Below, piece after piece: positions 52,322-60,700 of a stretch of DNA of 64,000 nt (position 1 is its first letter; every line of letters starts with the position of its first letter). The DNA is from an uncultured Clostridia bacterium (GTDB lineage: Bacteria; Bacillota; Clostridia; TANB77; CAG-465). Location: the NCBI GenBank assembly GCA_948562205.1, contig CAOYAN010000002.1, positions 1 to 64,000 of the forward strand. Reading direction: 5' to 3'. Both the position numbers and the translations under genes were made by a program. The notes beneath the pieces are model-generated. The model was not told where the DNA came from and made no database searches. It saw nothing but the letters and a program-made list of their open reading frames with translations.

Positions 52322-53896
52322 ATGAAAAATTATCAAAATTTGAAAATTATTTTAACTACTCTTTCGCCAAATTCTCATAGAACGGCAGAAGAAAATTTAG
52401 GAATAGGTTATCTTGCATCTTCTTTAAGAAAAAATGGTTTTTTAGTTGAAATAATTGATGGATGGCTTGAGGGAATAAGTGATGATGAAGTATTTAAAAG
52501 AATTTCTTCTATTGATAATATAGGAATTGTTGGTATATCTTGTTATATGTCAAATAATGATTCATCAATAGCATTAGCTAAAAAAATTAGAAAAAATTAC
52601 CCCAATATTCATCTTATATGCGGTGGCTTTGGACCTTCTTTTACTCCAAATAAATTTTTAAGTAGTAATACTTTTGAAGTTGCTATGATAGGAGAGGGAG
52701 AAAATACTATTGTTTATGTATGTGAAAATTTATTGAGTGGAAAAAGTTTAAAAGGTATAGAAGGTATTGTCTATTTTGAAAATGGAAATATTATAAAAAC
52801 AGAAAATAATACACAAATTTTAAATTTAGACTCTTTACCAAGACCTGCAAGAGATACTTGTAAATTTGCAATTTCAAGAAAGTCTACTGTAAATGTTTTA
52901 ACTTCTAGGGGCTGTATGGGAAATTGTACTTTTTGTTCAATTAATGCCTTTTGGAAATTATCTAAAGGAAAGAAGTGGCGAGGAAGAAGCATAAAAGATA
53001 TAATAGATGAATTAGAAGAATTATATAATATGGGTATTAGAAATATTAAATTTGTTGATGATAGTTTTATTGATGGAAATAGGGATGAAAAATGGGCAAA
53101 AGAATTTTATGAAGAAATCAAATCAAGAAATATAAATATGATTTTTAGAGGGTCAATTAGAGCAGATTTAGTTACTGATGAAATAATAAAATATTTAAAA
53201 ATGGCTGGATTTACATTATTTGCTTGTGGAATAGAAAATGGTTCTGAAGCTGTTCTTAAAAGAATGAATAAGTCTGCTAAATTAAGCTCAAATAAAAATG
53301 CATTAAATATTTTTAAAAAATATGGCATTTTGGTACAAGCTGGATTTATTTTATTTGATGACAAAACAACATTAAGCGAAATAAAAGAAAATTGTATTTT
53401 TTTAAAGGAACATAATGAAATTATAATTAAAGGTATATTTTCTGAAATGTTTGCAGCAAATGGCACTATTTATACAAAAAGGTTAGAAAGAGAATGTAAG
53501 ATAAAAAGTGTAGAGATATATGAAAATAATAAGTATGATATAATTGATGAAAATGTAAAAATTTTATATAACTATGTAAAAAGGTGGCATAAGCTTCATA
53601 TGAGCATATATGATAAAATTGTTGATCCGATATCAACTCCAAAAGCAATTGATAGTAAAGAGGCTAAGGAATTTTATGATATATATATGAGTATAAAAAA
53701 TATTGACATATCATTTTTAGAGTCAATTATAACTCTAGTTGAAAAAAAATGTAGAGTTAAAGAAATAGAAAATTTTTTCATGGAATATGTTTTAGGTACA
53801 AGAGATAAGTACATTATTGCAAGTGATAAAGCAAATTTACTTTATGAAAAATTGAATTTAAAATATGATGCTAAGCTAAATCCTTTTGTAATGTAA
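52322..53896 (+). CDS. B12-binding-type radical SAM protein
   Basis: The 524-aa protein has an N-terminal Rossmann-type cobalamin-binding region (GIGYLASSLRKNGFLVEIID, then GIVGISCYMSN, GGFGPS, GEGENTIVYV), a radical SAM barrel with SRGCMGNCTFC (CxxxCxxC near residues 199-206), FVDDSFIDGN and ACGIENGSEAVLKRM, and a helical C-terminal extension of about 130 residues. Class B cobalamin radical SAM enzymes methylate or rearrange unreactive carbons. AAGGAGAT precedes ATG 52322. It follows the SPASM enzyme and the phosphatase-like gene, so a shared biosynthetic path is likely. Confidence 0.88.
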   Translation: MKNYQNLKIILTTLSPNSHRTAEENLGIGYLASSLRKNGFLVEIIDGWLEGISDDEVFKRISSIDNIGIVGISCYMSNNDSSIALAKKIRKNYPNIHLICGGFGPSFTPNKFLSSNTFEVAMIGEGENTIVYVCENLLSGKSLKGIEGIVYFENGNIIKTENNTQILNLDSLPRPARDTCKFAISRKSTVNVLTSRGCMGNCTFCSINAFWKLSKGKKWRGRSIKDIIDELEELYNMGIRNIKFVDDSFIDGNRDEKWAKEFYEEIKSRNINMIFRGSIRADLVTDEIIKYLKMAGFTLFACGIENGSEAVLKRMNKSAKLSSNKNALNIFKKYGILVQAGFILFDDKTTLSEIKENCIFLKEHNEIIIKGIFSEMFAANGTIYTKRLERECKIKSVEIYENNKYDIIDENVKILYNYVKRWHKLHMSIYDKIVDPISTPKAIDSKEAKEFYDIYMSIKNIDISFLESIITLVEKKCRVKEIENFFMEYVLGTRDKYIIASDKANLLYEKLNLKYDAKLNPFVM

Positions 53897-53909
53897 ATTA
53901 TGTAGTGTG

Positions 53910-53938
53910 TTGATTTACTAAAGCGACTATGTTATAAT
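53910..53938 (+). promoter_or_regulatory. Promoter for helD
   Basis: TTGATT (53910-53915), a 17-base spacer and TATAAT (53933-53938). Confidence 0.75.
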
Positions 53939-53987
53939 GTTTGCAGCAATTTAGATTGTACTGAATATAAAAAATAGGAGGAAATTT

Positions 53988-56138
53988 ATGCCAGACAAAA
54001 ATTTCGAGTATGAAAAAAATAGACTAGAAGAAATAATTGAAAGTCTAGAAACTACTCTTGATGGAGAAGAAACTAAACTTAAAGTTTTACCCAAAAAATA
54101 TGGTTATGATCCAAGACTTTTACAGAGTTTAATGTCTATGTCTGTACAAAAAATAGATGGGATTAAAAATCATATTGATAAACCATATTTTGCAAGAATA
54201 GACTTTGAAAATTCTAAAGATAAAAAGAAAGAAAAATTATATATTGGGAAAGTTGGTGTAATTGATTTAGATGGTGAAATTATAGTAACTGATTGGCGTG
54301 CTCCAATATCTTCACTATATTATGATGGTAATCTTGGAAGTGCAGAATATGTAGCACCTGAGGGAACTATAAAAGGAACTCTTGAATTAAAAAGGCAAAT
54401 AATAATTGAGAATAAGAAACTTTTAGAAATATTCGATGTGGATTCTGTATCAGATGATGAATTATTAAAGCCATATCTTGGCGCAAATGCTGATAATAGG
54501 CTTAAAAATATAGTTGCATCTATTCAAAAAGAGCAAAACGATATAATTAGAAAGCCATTATATAATAATATAATTGTTCAAGGGGTAGCTGGTAGTGGAA
54601 AAACTACAGTAGCCCTTCATAGAATAGCATATTTAATGTATAATAATTCTAAGAAATATCATTCAAATCAATTTATGGTAATTGGGCCAAATAAATTCTT
54701 TATAAATTATATTTCTAATGTATTGCCAGATTTAGATGCAGGTCAAGTAGAACAATATACTTTTGAAGAACTTGCAAAAAATTATATAGGAGAAAAGTTT
54801 ACTGTTAAGGATCCTACTAAGAACCTTGTTGAAATACTTTCGGAGGGAAAAGATACTATAATTTCAAAGTATAAATTATCTATGGATTATAAAGAGGAAT
54901 TAGATTGTTTCTTAAACGAATTTGAAAATGAATTTATATCTGAAGATGGTATCTCTATAAATGGCTTTTGTATTTTTAGCAAAGAACAAGTTTTAGATTT
55001 TTTATCATCATCAGTTGATATTGATTTTTCTTCAAAATTACTTAGAGCAAGAAAAGTAATTGAAACAAAAATACAAGATGCATCTAATTTATCATCCGAT
55101 GTAAAATCATATTTTGGAAAACTTATAAAGGAAGCTAAAAGTGATGAAGAAAAGGATAATCTTACTAAACTACAATGGGATACAATTGATACTATAAATA
55201 AAAATATAAAAACGTATTTAAACAAAAAATTTAATATAAAAAGTCAAAAGATAGTAACTCTTTATAAAAAGTTTATTACCTATTATAGTAAATATTCTAG
55301 AAACCCAGATATTTTAGCATCTATTAAAAAAGAAACTTTAAAAAATATTAATAAAAAAGATTTTGATTTTGAAGATTTACCTGCTCTTATGTATATTAAG
55401 TTGAAGATTTTTGGAAGTGGAGTCTTTAAAGATTTTGCTCATGTAGTAGTAGATGAATCTCAAGATTTTGGAGCTTTTAATTTCTTTGTTTTGAAAAATC
55501 TTATGAGTAGTAGCACATTTTCTATATTCGGGGATCTTACACAAGGAATATATGAATATCGTTCTATTAATGATTGGGAAGAGGTAGTTAATAGTACTTT
55601 TTCTGGGAAATGTAATGTTATGTTACTTGAGAAAAGCTATAGAACTACTATAGAAATTATGGAGGCTGCAAACTTAGTTTCAAAATATATTGGAATGTTT
55701 GAAGGTAAACCTGTTATAAGACATGGTGCTGAAGTATCTTTAAATAAAGTAAATAACCAAAATAAGGTAAAGTATATTATAAATAATATAGAAAAATATA
55801 TGTTAAATGGTAATAAGTCTATAGCAATTATATGTAAAACACCAAAAGAAAGTAAAGCCGTTTATGAAGAATTGTCAAAAATCAATAAAGATATTTCTTT
55901 AATTGCTGAGGACAATGAATTATATAATGGCGGTATTTGTGTAGTACCAGCGCATCTTTCTAAAGGCTTAGAATTTGATTGTGTATTAATATATGATGCT
56001 GATGAGTCTACATATTTTTCAGATAATAAAGTTGATATGAAATTATTATATGTAGCTATGACAAGGGCATTACATGTATTAGATATTATATATCAAAATA
56101 ATATTACTAAACCATTAATAAATTTAACTAATAATTAA
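53988..56138 (+). CDS. helD: HelD-like UvrD-family helicase (RNA polymerase recycling factor)
   Basis: HelD proteins bind RNA polymerase and use ATP to release it from DNA. The 716-aa protein has the N-terminal coiled coil (RLEEIIESLETTLDGEE), VTDWRAPISSLYYDG, Walker A GVAGSGKTTVALHRIAYL (near residue 198), Walker B HVVVDESQDF, and the late helicase motifs (SKGLEFDCVLIYD and LLYVAMTRALHVLDI). Length fits clostridial HelD. AGGAGG precedes the ATG. It is a monocistronic unit with its own promoter and terminator. Confidence 0.92.
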   Translation: MPDKNFEYEKNRLEEIIESLETTLDGEETKLKVLPKKYGYDPRLLQSLMSMSVQKIDGIKNHIDKPYFARIDFENSKDKKKEKLYIGKVGVIDLDGEIIVTDWRAPISSLYYDGNLGSAEYVAPEGTIKGTLELKRQIIIENKKLLEIFDVDSVSDDELLKPYLGANADNRLKNIVASIQKEQNDIIRKPLYNNIIVQGVAGSGKTTVALHRIAYLMYNNSKKYHSNQFMVIGPNKFFINYISNVLPDLDAGQVEQYTFEELAKNYIGEKFTVKDPTKNLVEILSEGKDTIISKYKLSMDYKEELDCFLNEFENEFISEDGISINGFCIFSKEQVLDFLSSSVDIDFSSKLLRARKVIETKIQDASNLSSDVKSYFGKLIKEAKSDEEKDNLTKLQWDTIDTINKNIKTYLNKKFNIKSQKIVTLYKKFITYYSKYSRNPDILASIKKETLKNINKKDFDFEDLPALMYIKLKIFGSGVFKDFAHVVVDESQDFGAFNFFVLKNLMSSSTFSIFGDLTQGIYEYRSINDWEEVVNSTFSGKCNVMLLEKSYRTTIEIMEAANLVSKYIGMFEGKPVIRHGAEVSLNKVNNQNKVKYIINNIEKYMLNGNKSIAIICKTPKESKAVYEELSKINKDISLIAEDNELYNGGICVVPAHLSKGLEFDCVLIYDADESTYFSDNKVDMKLLYVAMTRALHVLDIIYQNNITKPLINLTNN

Positions 56139-56155
56139 TGTAATATAAAAATAAA

Positions 56156-56187
56156 AGAAAGTACCAAAAAATCGGTACTTTCTTTTT
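56156..56187 (+). terminator. Terminator of helD
   Basis: AGAAAGTACC (56156-56165) pairs with GGTACTTTCT (56174-56183), followed by TTTT. Confidence 0.85.
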
Positions 56188-56243
56188 GATATAAAATCAT
56201 ATAGGAAAAACTAAAACATATATTCATTAGTAAGGGGGATAAG

Positions 56244-56876
56244 ATGAGATACTATATATATTTAGATAAAGAATTATTACAAATTCTTTTTTCTGCTATT
56301 GAAGATACAAATTTTGATATAGAAGTAGTAGAATACTCTGTAAGAAGAGATTATGGGAATAGTAGTGAAATTTCAATTGATCCCTCTTTTGAAAACATAT
56401 GTGATTTTGAAAATGGGGAGGAAAAGTATATTGGAGAGAAAAATCAAAGGAAAGGAAGATGTAGTAAAGCTTCAAAAGAATGTGTTGGAGTAAGATATGG
56501 TCATAATAATTCCTGCAATATACAAACTGAAAAAAGATATATAAATATTGATGATATATCAAATATGAAAAATAATGCTTTTTATCATAAACTTATTAAG
56601 AGAATGAATAGTGAAGTGGAAAAAGAAAATTCAAGAATAGTTATGGAGACTGGAATTATAGAGTCTTGTAATAATATGTCTATAGAAAATGAAAAGGATG
56701 GATTTTTTGTTTTAAATAATAATTATATATGGTTTAATAAAGAAAAAATTAGTAGTGATATAAAGCTTCTTTGTGGTATGGATTGTAAAATAAATGTTAT
56801 TGGGTATTTGATAAATTGCAAAAGAGAGGAGACGTCTAAAAATATTATAAAAGCAATTGCTATATTTTTAGAATAA
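56244..56876 (+). CDS. Hypothetical protein, 210 aa
   Basis: I do not recognise this protein with confidence. The start MRYYIYLDKELLQILFSAI resembles that of some uncharacterised Bacillota proteins (the DUF6414 type), but the match is short. The middle is rich in glycine, cysteine and charged residues (GRCSKASKECVGVRYGHNNS) and may be disordered; the C-terminal 60 residues form an alpha/beta region ending in a hydrophobic helix. AAGGGGGAT precedes the ATG. It is convergent with the HD-GYP gene and shares a bidirectional terminator with it. Confidence 0.65.
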   Translation: MRYYIYLDKELLQILFSAIEDTNFDIEVVEYSVRRDYGNSSEISIDPSFENICDFENGEEKYIGEKNQRKGRCSKASKECVGVRYGHNNSCNIQTEKRYINIDDISNMKNNAFYHKLIKRMNSEVEKENSRIVMETGIIESCNNMSIENEKDGFFVLNNNYIWFNKEKISSDIKLLCGMDCKINVIGYLINCKREETSKNIIKAIAIFLE

Positions 56877-56907
56877 TTCCCCTAATATAATTAGAGGAAT
56901 TATTCTA
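56869..56907. terminator. Bidirectional terminator between convergent genes
   Basis: TAGAATAATTCC and GGAATTATTCTA form the outer stem, with CTAAT/ATTAG inside. It overlaps the end of the + gene and sits at the end of the minus gene. Confidence 0.75.
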
Positions 56908-57921
56908 ATATTCTGTTAGTATATGTTCTATTTCTTTTTTGTTATTTTCTACTAAATTTATAAAAGACTCAGCTAAATCTTTGTCAAATTGAGTTCCTAA
57001 GTTTTTCTTAATTTCAGATATTGCAAAATCAATTGTTGTTTCTTCTTTATAAGGTCTTTTTGAAACGATTGCATCAAAAGAGTCACATATTGTAAGAACT
57101 TTTGCAAGATGTGGAATTTGATTACCTTTTAGTCCTTGAGGATATCCTTTTCCATCAATTCTTTCATGATGTGAATATACAATTGGACAAATATCTTTAT
57201 ATATGTCAGATACTGATAGTATATTTGATGCAATAATAGTATGTAATTTTATTGTGTTATATTCTTCTTCAGTAAGTTTTCCATCATTTAGTAGTATACT
57301 ATCTGGTATGCCTATTTTGCCAATATCATGAAATGTAGCTGCAATTTGCAAGTCAGATAAATCTTTTTGAGATAAATTTAATTTTTTTGCAAATATACTA
57401 CAAAGCATTGCAACACGTCTTGAATGTTCTTCTGTATAGTGATCTTTAGCATTTATTGTTTTAAGTAGAATTTGTGCAAAATCTATTAAATAGTGTTCTA
57501 ATTTTTTATCCATATTTTTTATTTCATTTATTTGTTCTATATATTTAATACCACTTTGTATCATAAGTATTAATTGATCAAACCTATTGCTTTTTTCAAA
57601 ATAGGCTTGTATATCTAATTTTTTCATTACTTCTATTGATGGAGCAAGATCTTTATGAACAGACATAAGTATTATATATATATCTTTATTAAATTCTCTT
57701 ACTAGTTCAACAATTCTATCTCCTTTTACAGGTGTCATTAGATAATTTACAATTAAAATATCATATTTAGCAGTTTTTAAATTTTCTATAGCAGATACAG
57801 GCTCTGTAAAAGTATCTATTGTATGACCATACTTCTTTAAAACAACAGATAACATTTCCATCATATTTACATCATCATCTATAACAAGTATTTTTGCATT
57901 TGTTATTTTTTCTTCTCCCAT
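56905..57921 (-). CDS. Receiver/HD-GYP protein with a degenerate phosphoacceptor site
   Basis: The 338-aa protein has an N-terminal receiver domain (ILVIDDDVNMMEML, residues 11-24) and a C-terminal HD-GYP phosphodiesterase domain with HSRRVAMLCS, FHDIGKIGIPDSILL and SHHERIDGKGYPQGLKGNQ, which would degrade cyclic di-GMP. The receiver keeps its acidic pocket (D15-D17), but the usual phosphorylated aspartate is Asn59 in DILIVNYLMTP. The receiver is therefore probably not phosphorylated and may be locked or sense something else. The start is preceded by AGGTGAATT on the minus strand. No GGDEF protein is in the window. Confidence 0.9.
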   Translation of the reverse strand: MGEEKITNAKILVIDDDVNMMEMLSVVLKKYGHTIDTFTEPVSAIENLKTAKYDILIVNYLMTPVKGDRIVELVREFNKDIYIILMSVHKDLAPSIEVMKKLDIQAYFEKSNRFDQLILMIQSGIKYIEQINEIKNMDKKLEHYLIDFAQILLKTINAKDHYTEEHSRRVAMLCSIFAKKLNLSQKDLSDLQIAATFHDIGKIGIPDSILLNDGKLTEEEYNTIKLHTIIASNILSVSDIYKDICPIVYSHHERIDGKGYPQGLKGNQIPHLAKVLTICDSFDAIVSKRPYKEETTIDFAISEIKKNLGTQFDKDLAESFINLVENNKKEIEHILTEY

Positions 57922-58316
57922 ACATAATTCACCTACTTTTAAGTAAGTATATCAAAAATATGTTAAATAATCAATATAATTTTGTTATTTAAAATTAAGC
58001 AATGTTTAGATTTAAAATAATTTGAAATATTTTTAACAAATTTTTATTAATGTAAAGATTTTCTAATTATTTTTGAATTGTATGGGTAACATACTTCAAC
58101 ATTTTTGTTTAACAAGTTAGGCAAACATTATGATATTTTATTTATTAAGATAAATCTTTCACTCTCAAAGAGAGGGAAACAGCTTGAAATTGTGGAAAAA
58201 TATAGAAAACTCAAATTCAAAATATGGTAATTTACTGAAATTTTTAAAAATCATAGTATTTTAAATTAATTTATGCTATACTATAATTAGTAGATTTTAG
58301 GAAAGGAGTTAAATAT
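57922..58316. other. Intergenic region between divergent genes
   Basis: These roughly 395 bases hold no gene in any frame that I can support. A short hairpin CTCTC-AAA-GAGAG (near 58161-58173) and an extended -10 TGCTATACT (58274-58282) for the + strand gene are the only structures seen. No riboswitch class is recognised. Confidence 0.4.
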
Positions 58317-58529
58317 ATGGCAAATGTAAAACAACGAATGATAGATATTGTTAATTCTGTGCCTAATGATTATTTTGATGGTTTAAAATCAACAGAAATG
58401 GTATTTAAACTTATGATGGAGTATATAAAAAGATATGGTGAAGATGAAACAACTATTATTCCTGGTACTAATAAACATTTTAATTATGAAACACTAAAAG
58501 AAATACTACAAAATATAAATCCAAATTAA
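58317..58529 (+). CDS. Small hypothetical protein, 70 aa
   Basis: I do not recognise this protein. It is a soluble, probably helical protein (QRMIDIVNSVPNDYFDGLKS, then EMVFKLMMEYIKRYG) with no membrane segment. GAAAGGAG precedes the ATG and an extended -10 lies 35 bases upstream. It is 14 bases from the antitoxin-like gene and probably shares its transcript. Similar small genes accompany toxin-antitoxin pairs, but a role in the pair is not shown. Confidence 0.6.
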   Translation: MANVKQRMIDIVNSVPNDYFDGLKSTEMVFKLMMEYIKRYGEDETTIIPGTNKHFNYETLKEILQNINPN

Positions 58530-58543
58530 AAGGAGGCTAGAAA

Positions 58544-58735
58544 ATGGATTTTATGAAAAGAACTTTAAGTCAAGTTAATACAAAAGAAAATACTCTATAT
58601 GATTTTATCTATAATTTAATTTTCTTTATATCTTTAGAAAAGAGTGAAGATGATATAAAAAATGATAGAGTTATGACTATTGAAGAATCGAAAGCGAGGT
58701 TGAGACAAAAATATGGAAATCTCAATATCGAATAG
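58544..58735 (+). CDS. Antitoxin-like protein, 63 aa
   Basis: The small acidic protein has a C-terminal half (SEDDIKNDRVMTIEESKARL, then RQKYG) typical of antitoxins paired with RelE/ParE toxins, and a hydrophobic N-terminal half that would form the dimer region. AGGAGG precedes the ATG. The toxin gene begins inside its last 23 bases, the usual coupling in type II modules. Since the toxin frame is broken, this antitoxin may now be free-standing. The family call rests mainly on the toxin next door. Confidence 0.65.
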   Translation: MDFMKRTLSQVNTKENTLYDFIYNLIFFISLEKSEDDIKNDRVMTIEESKARLRQKYGNLNIE

Positions 58736-59053
58736 AGCTCAAAGTAATATTGAAAATATTGTAGAGTTTACTTTAAGGATTTCTACTAACTATGCTAACA
58801 GCGTTGTAAATGAGAATACTCTACTATATACTCGATTAAAGATGCTCCATATATTGGAAGATATGTTATTGAAATTCCGGACAAGCATTATCGAGAACGA
58901 ATTTGTGGAAATTATAGAATAATCTATGTTGTTTCGGAAAAGCATAACACTATTTTCATTAGATATATAATTAGTGGGAAACAAAATTCTAATCTATTTT
59001 TTGAAGTTCATAAAAAAGAAATTTCTAATTTTTTGAATCATTTATTTAATTAA
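58713..59053 (+). pseudogene. RelE/ParE-type toxin, frameshifted
   Basis: The frame from ATG 58713 gives ISNRAQSNIENIVEF and then TLRISTNYANSVVNE, a normal RelE/ParE start, but then reads out of register to a stop at 58922. In another frame the rest of the toxin continues: KDAPYIGRYVIEIPDKHYRE, then RICGNYRIIYVVSEK and a conserved tail ending at TAA 59051-59053. A single missing base near 58815 (GAGAATACT) joins the two parts. The toxin is therefore probably inactive unless ribosomes shift at this point. Confidence 0.8.
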
Positions 59054-59083
59054 ATTCTTATTTGTATAGTTTCTAAACTTATT

Positions 59084-59238
59084 TCATGTGATTAGGTAAT
59101 TTAATGATATATATTCTTCATTTTTCATATTGTAATTTATCTTTTGTTTGGCATAAGAGTCAAAGAGTATTATTTGATATACTGGCTTATCTCTTAAAAG
59201 TTTTTCTAGCTTTTCAATGGTATATATTTTTTACTCAT
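59084..59238 (-). pseudogene. Decayed MNT-type nucleotidyltransferase fragment
   Basis: On the minus strand, an ATG at 59238 starts MSKKY and is then out of frame by one base with TIEKLEKLLRDKPVYQIILF, DSYAKQKINYNMKNEEYISL and a TGA at 59084-59086. The PVY.IILFDSYAK stretch corresponds to the LFGSYArG motif of minimal nucleotidyltransferases (HEPN-MNT antitoxin type), with the catalytic G-S altered to D-S and the later D-x-D missing. This is a short broken relic beside the frameshifted RelE gene. Confidence 0.5.
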
Positions 59239-59459
59239 GGTATCAGATCTCATTTATTATTATATTATTAATATAGCATAATTTTTAATAATTTCATATA
59301 TTTATTTTATATCTTTTATAAATAGTTTAGATAAGTAACTTAAAAAATTAATATTTATTATTATTTTTAGTTAATTTCTATCTATGAATTTTGAAAGTAG
59401 GTAAAATTAAAAATACAAAATAAAACTAATTTCTTGTCGAAAGTTGCGACCGATTTTTC
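59239..59459. other. AT-rich intergenic stretch
   Basis: No gene can be supported here. A GTCG-AAAGTTG-CGAC hairpin (59436-59450) lies just before the promoter of the pilus-type genes; TGTCGAA within it matches the Spo0A box, though such a 7-mer occurs by chance several times per window. Confidence 0.35.
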
Positions 59460-59488
59460 TTGACATTACTGGGATAGGATGTTATATT
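59460..59488 (+). promoter_or_regulatory. Promoter for the 59505-60622 genes
   Basis: TTGACA (59460-59465), a 17-base spacer and TATATT (59483-59488), directly before a strong AGGAGG. Confidence 0.7.
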
Positions 59489-59504
59489 ATTAGTGCAGGA
59501 GGTG

Positions 59505-59624
59505 ATGAAAATAAAAATTGTTTTTATTATATTTTCCATTTTCATTTCTTATAATCTAGTTTCAATATTTTTTATTTCTAAAAAACGAAGTAAGTTTTTT
59601 TCTAAAAGAGGTGACAAATATTAA
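59505..59624 (+). CDS. Small membrane protein, about 39 aa
   Basis: From ATG 59505 the frame gives MKIKIVFIIFSIFISYN, then LVSIFFISKKRSKFFSKRG and DKY, one hydrophobic helix followed by a basic tail, a typical small inner-membrane protein. The ribosome binding site AGGAGGTG overlaps the ATG too closely; ATA at 59511 has the usual spacing instead, so the true start is uncertain. It overlaps the next gene by 14 bases, which argues for translational coupling. No family is recognised. Confidence 0.5.
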   Translation: MKIKIVFIIFSIFISYNLVSIFFISKKRSKFFSKRGDKY

Positions 59625-60237
59625 TAAAATTTTTGTTCTAATAAAATCAAGAAAAATTCAGTTATATATATCGATAATTTCAATTCTTATATTTTTTATT
59701 TTATGTTTTATATATAATAAATTAATGTTAAATTCTAAATGTATTTTTGTCCTAAAAGAAGATATTTCAAAAGGTGAGATAATAACATATGACACAGTTC
59801 AAAAAGTAATAGTTAAAAATTTAAATCAAGAGGAATTAGTATGTCTATATGATAGTATAGCAAAATTTGATCTTAAAAAAGGACAAATCTTAAATAACGA
59901 AATAATATCAAATAATAAAGAGGATATTATAAATGAAAAAATTATTATACCCTTAAATAATAATGTAGTTAAATTAAAAAAAGGTGATTTTGTAAACTTA
60001 TATATTACAACTAATAAAGAAAATATAAAATATGCAAAAAGATTTAAGTATCCTTTTGTTATTAATAATATAAGTAAAGAGATTACTATGAAAATAATTA
60101 GTAAAAGAGAGGTACTTAATATATATAATGATACTGAAAATAAGGTATATGTAATGATTGAAGTAGAAAAAGATATAGCCTTGTTTATAGAGAATATAAA
60201 AGATATATCAAAATTTAGTCTATCAATTGTAGAGTGA
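59611..60237 (+). CDS. CpaB/SAF-domain-like membrane protein
   Basis: The 208-aa protein has one N-terminal helix (residues 16-38) and then a SAF-like domain: FVLKEDISKGEIITYDTVQK, VKNLNQEEL and FDLKKGQILNNEII. This is the layout of CpaB/RcpC proteins of Flp (tight adherence) pilus systems. The C-terminal region is beta-rich (IIPLNNNVVKLKKGDFVNLY). A GTG at 59611 is the first standard start, but AGAGGTG is correctly spaced only for ATT 59620. No other Flp genes are in the window, so this may be a specialised or orphan locus. Confidence 0.7.
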   Translation: MTNINKIFVLIKSRKIQLYISIISILIFFILCFIYNKLMLNSKCIFVLKEDISKGEIITYDTVQKVIVKNLNQEELVCLYDSIAKFDLKKGQILNNEIISNNKEDIINEKIIIPLNNNVVKLKKGDFVNLYITTNKENIKYAKRFKYPFVINNISKEITMKIISKREVLNIYNDTENKVYVMIEVEKDIALFIENIKDISKFSLSIVE

Positions 60238-60238
60238 G

Positions 60239-60622
60239 GTGATTAATATTAAAATAGCATTTCTGTACGATAGGCAAATATATCGCTTTCATAATAGAGT
60301 AGATAAAATAAAAAACTATATAAATAATATAATTAGAAAAGATAAAAAAGTATCACACCTTCAAACTATCACAGATACGAAAATAAAATATGATTTATAT
60401 GTCATTTTATCAGATGATATTTATGAAATAGAAAAATATATTAATATGATTAAAATTAAAGATAAAAATAAAATAATAATAATTACTAAAAACAAACAAA
60501 TAGACCATGTTATAAAATGTATAAATATAACAAGAAATATGTATTATTTATATAGTAGTGATGAATATTTAGTTAAAAAGATTAAAAATATTTATGAGAG
60601 CAGTTTAGCAAAATATAATTAA
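60239..60622 (+). CDS. Hypothetical protein, 127 aa, partner of the CpaB-like gene
   Basis: I do not recognise this protein. It has an alternating strand-helix pattern (KIAFLYDRQIYRF, YDLYVILSDDIYEIEKYINM, KIIIITKNKQIDHVIKCINI) reminiscent of a receiver or Rossmann-like fold, as in the N-terminal domain of CpaE-type pilus proteins, but no catalytic residues are clear. GAGGTG is spaced for ATT 60248 rather than the GTG 60239 in frame with it. It follows the CpaB-like gene by one base, so the two are coupled. Confidence 0.6.
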   Translation: MINIKIAFLYDRQIYRFHNRVDKIKNYINNIIRKDKKVSHLQTITDTKIKYDLYVILSDDIYEIEKYINMIKIKDKNKIIIITKNKQIDHVIKCINITRNMYYLYSSDEYLVKKIKNIYESSLAKYN

Positions 60623-60670
60623 AACATACCTTAGTAGTTCCAAAAAAATGGGAATATATAATAAAAATAT

Positions 60671-60700
60671 AAGCCTACTTTATATTGGAGTAGGCTTTTA
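60671..60700. terminator. Bidirectional terminator before the mecA-like gene end
   Basis: AAGCCTACT (60671-60679) pairs with AGTAGGCTT (60689-60697) and is followed by TTT. Confidence 0.8.

Noticed and set aside
53988..56138. UvrD/PcrA-type DNA helicase as the identity of the HelD gene
   Set aside because: The N-terminal coiled coil and the TDWRAPISSLYYD segment are specific for HelD; the length is also that of HelD.
59435..59441. Spo0A-box-like TGTCGAA before the pilus-type promoter
   Set aside because: A 7-base match is expected several times by chance in a window of this size and composition; no sporulation gene is nearby.
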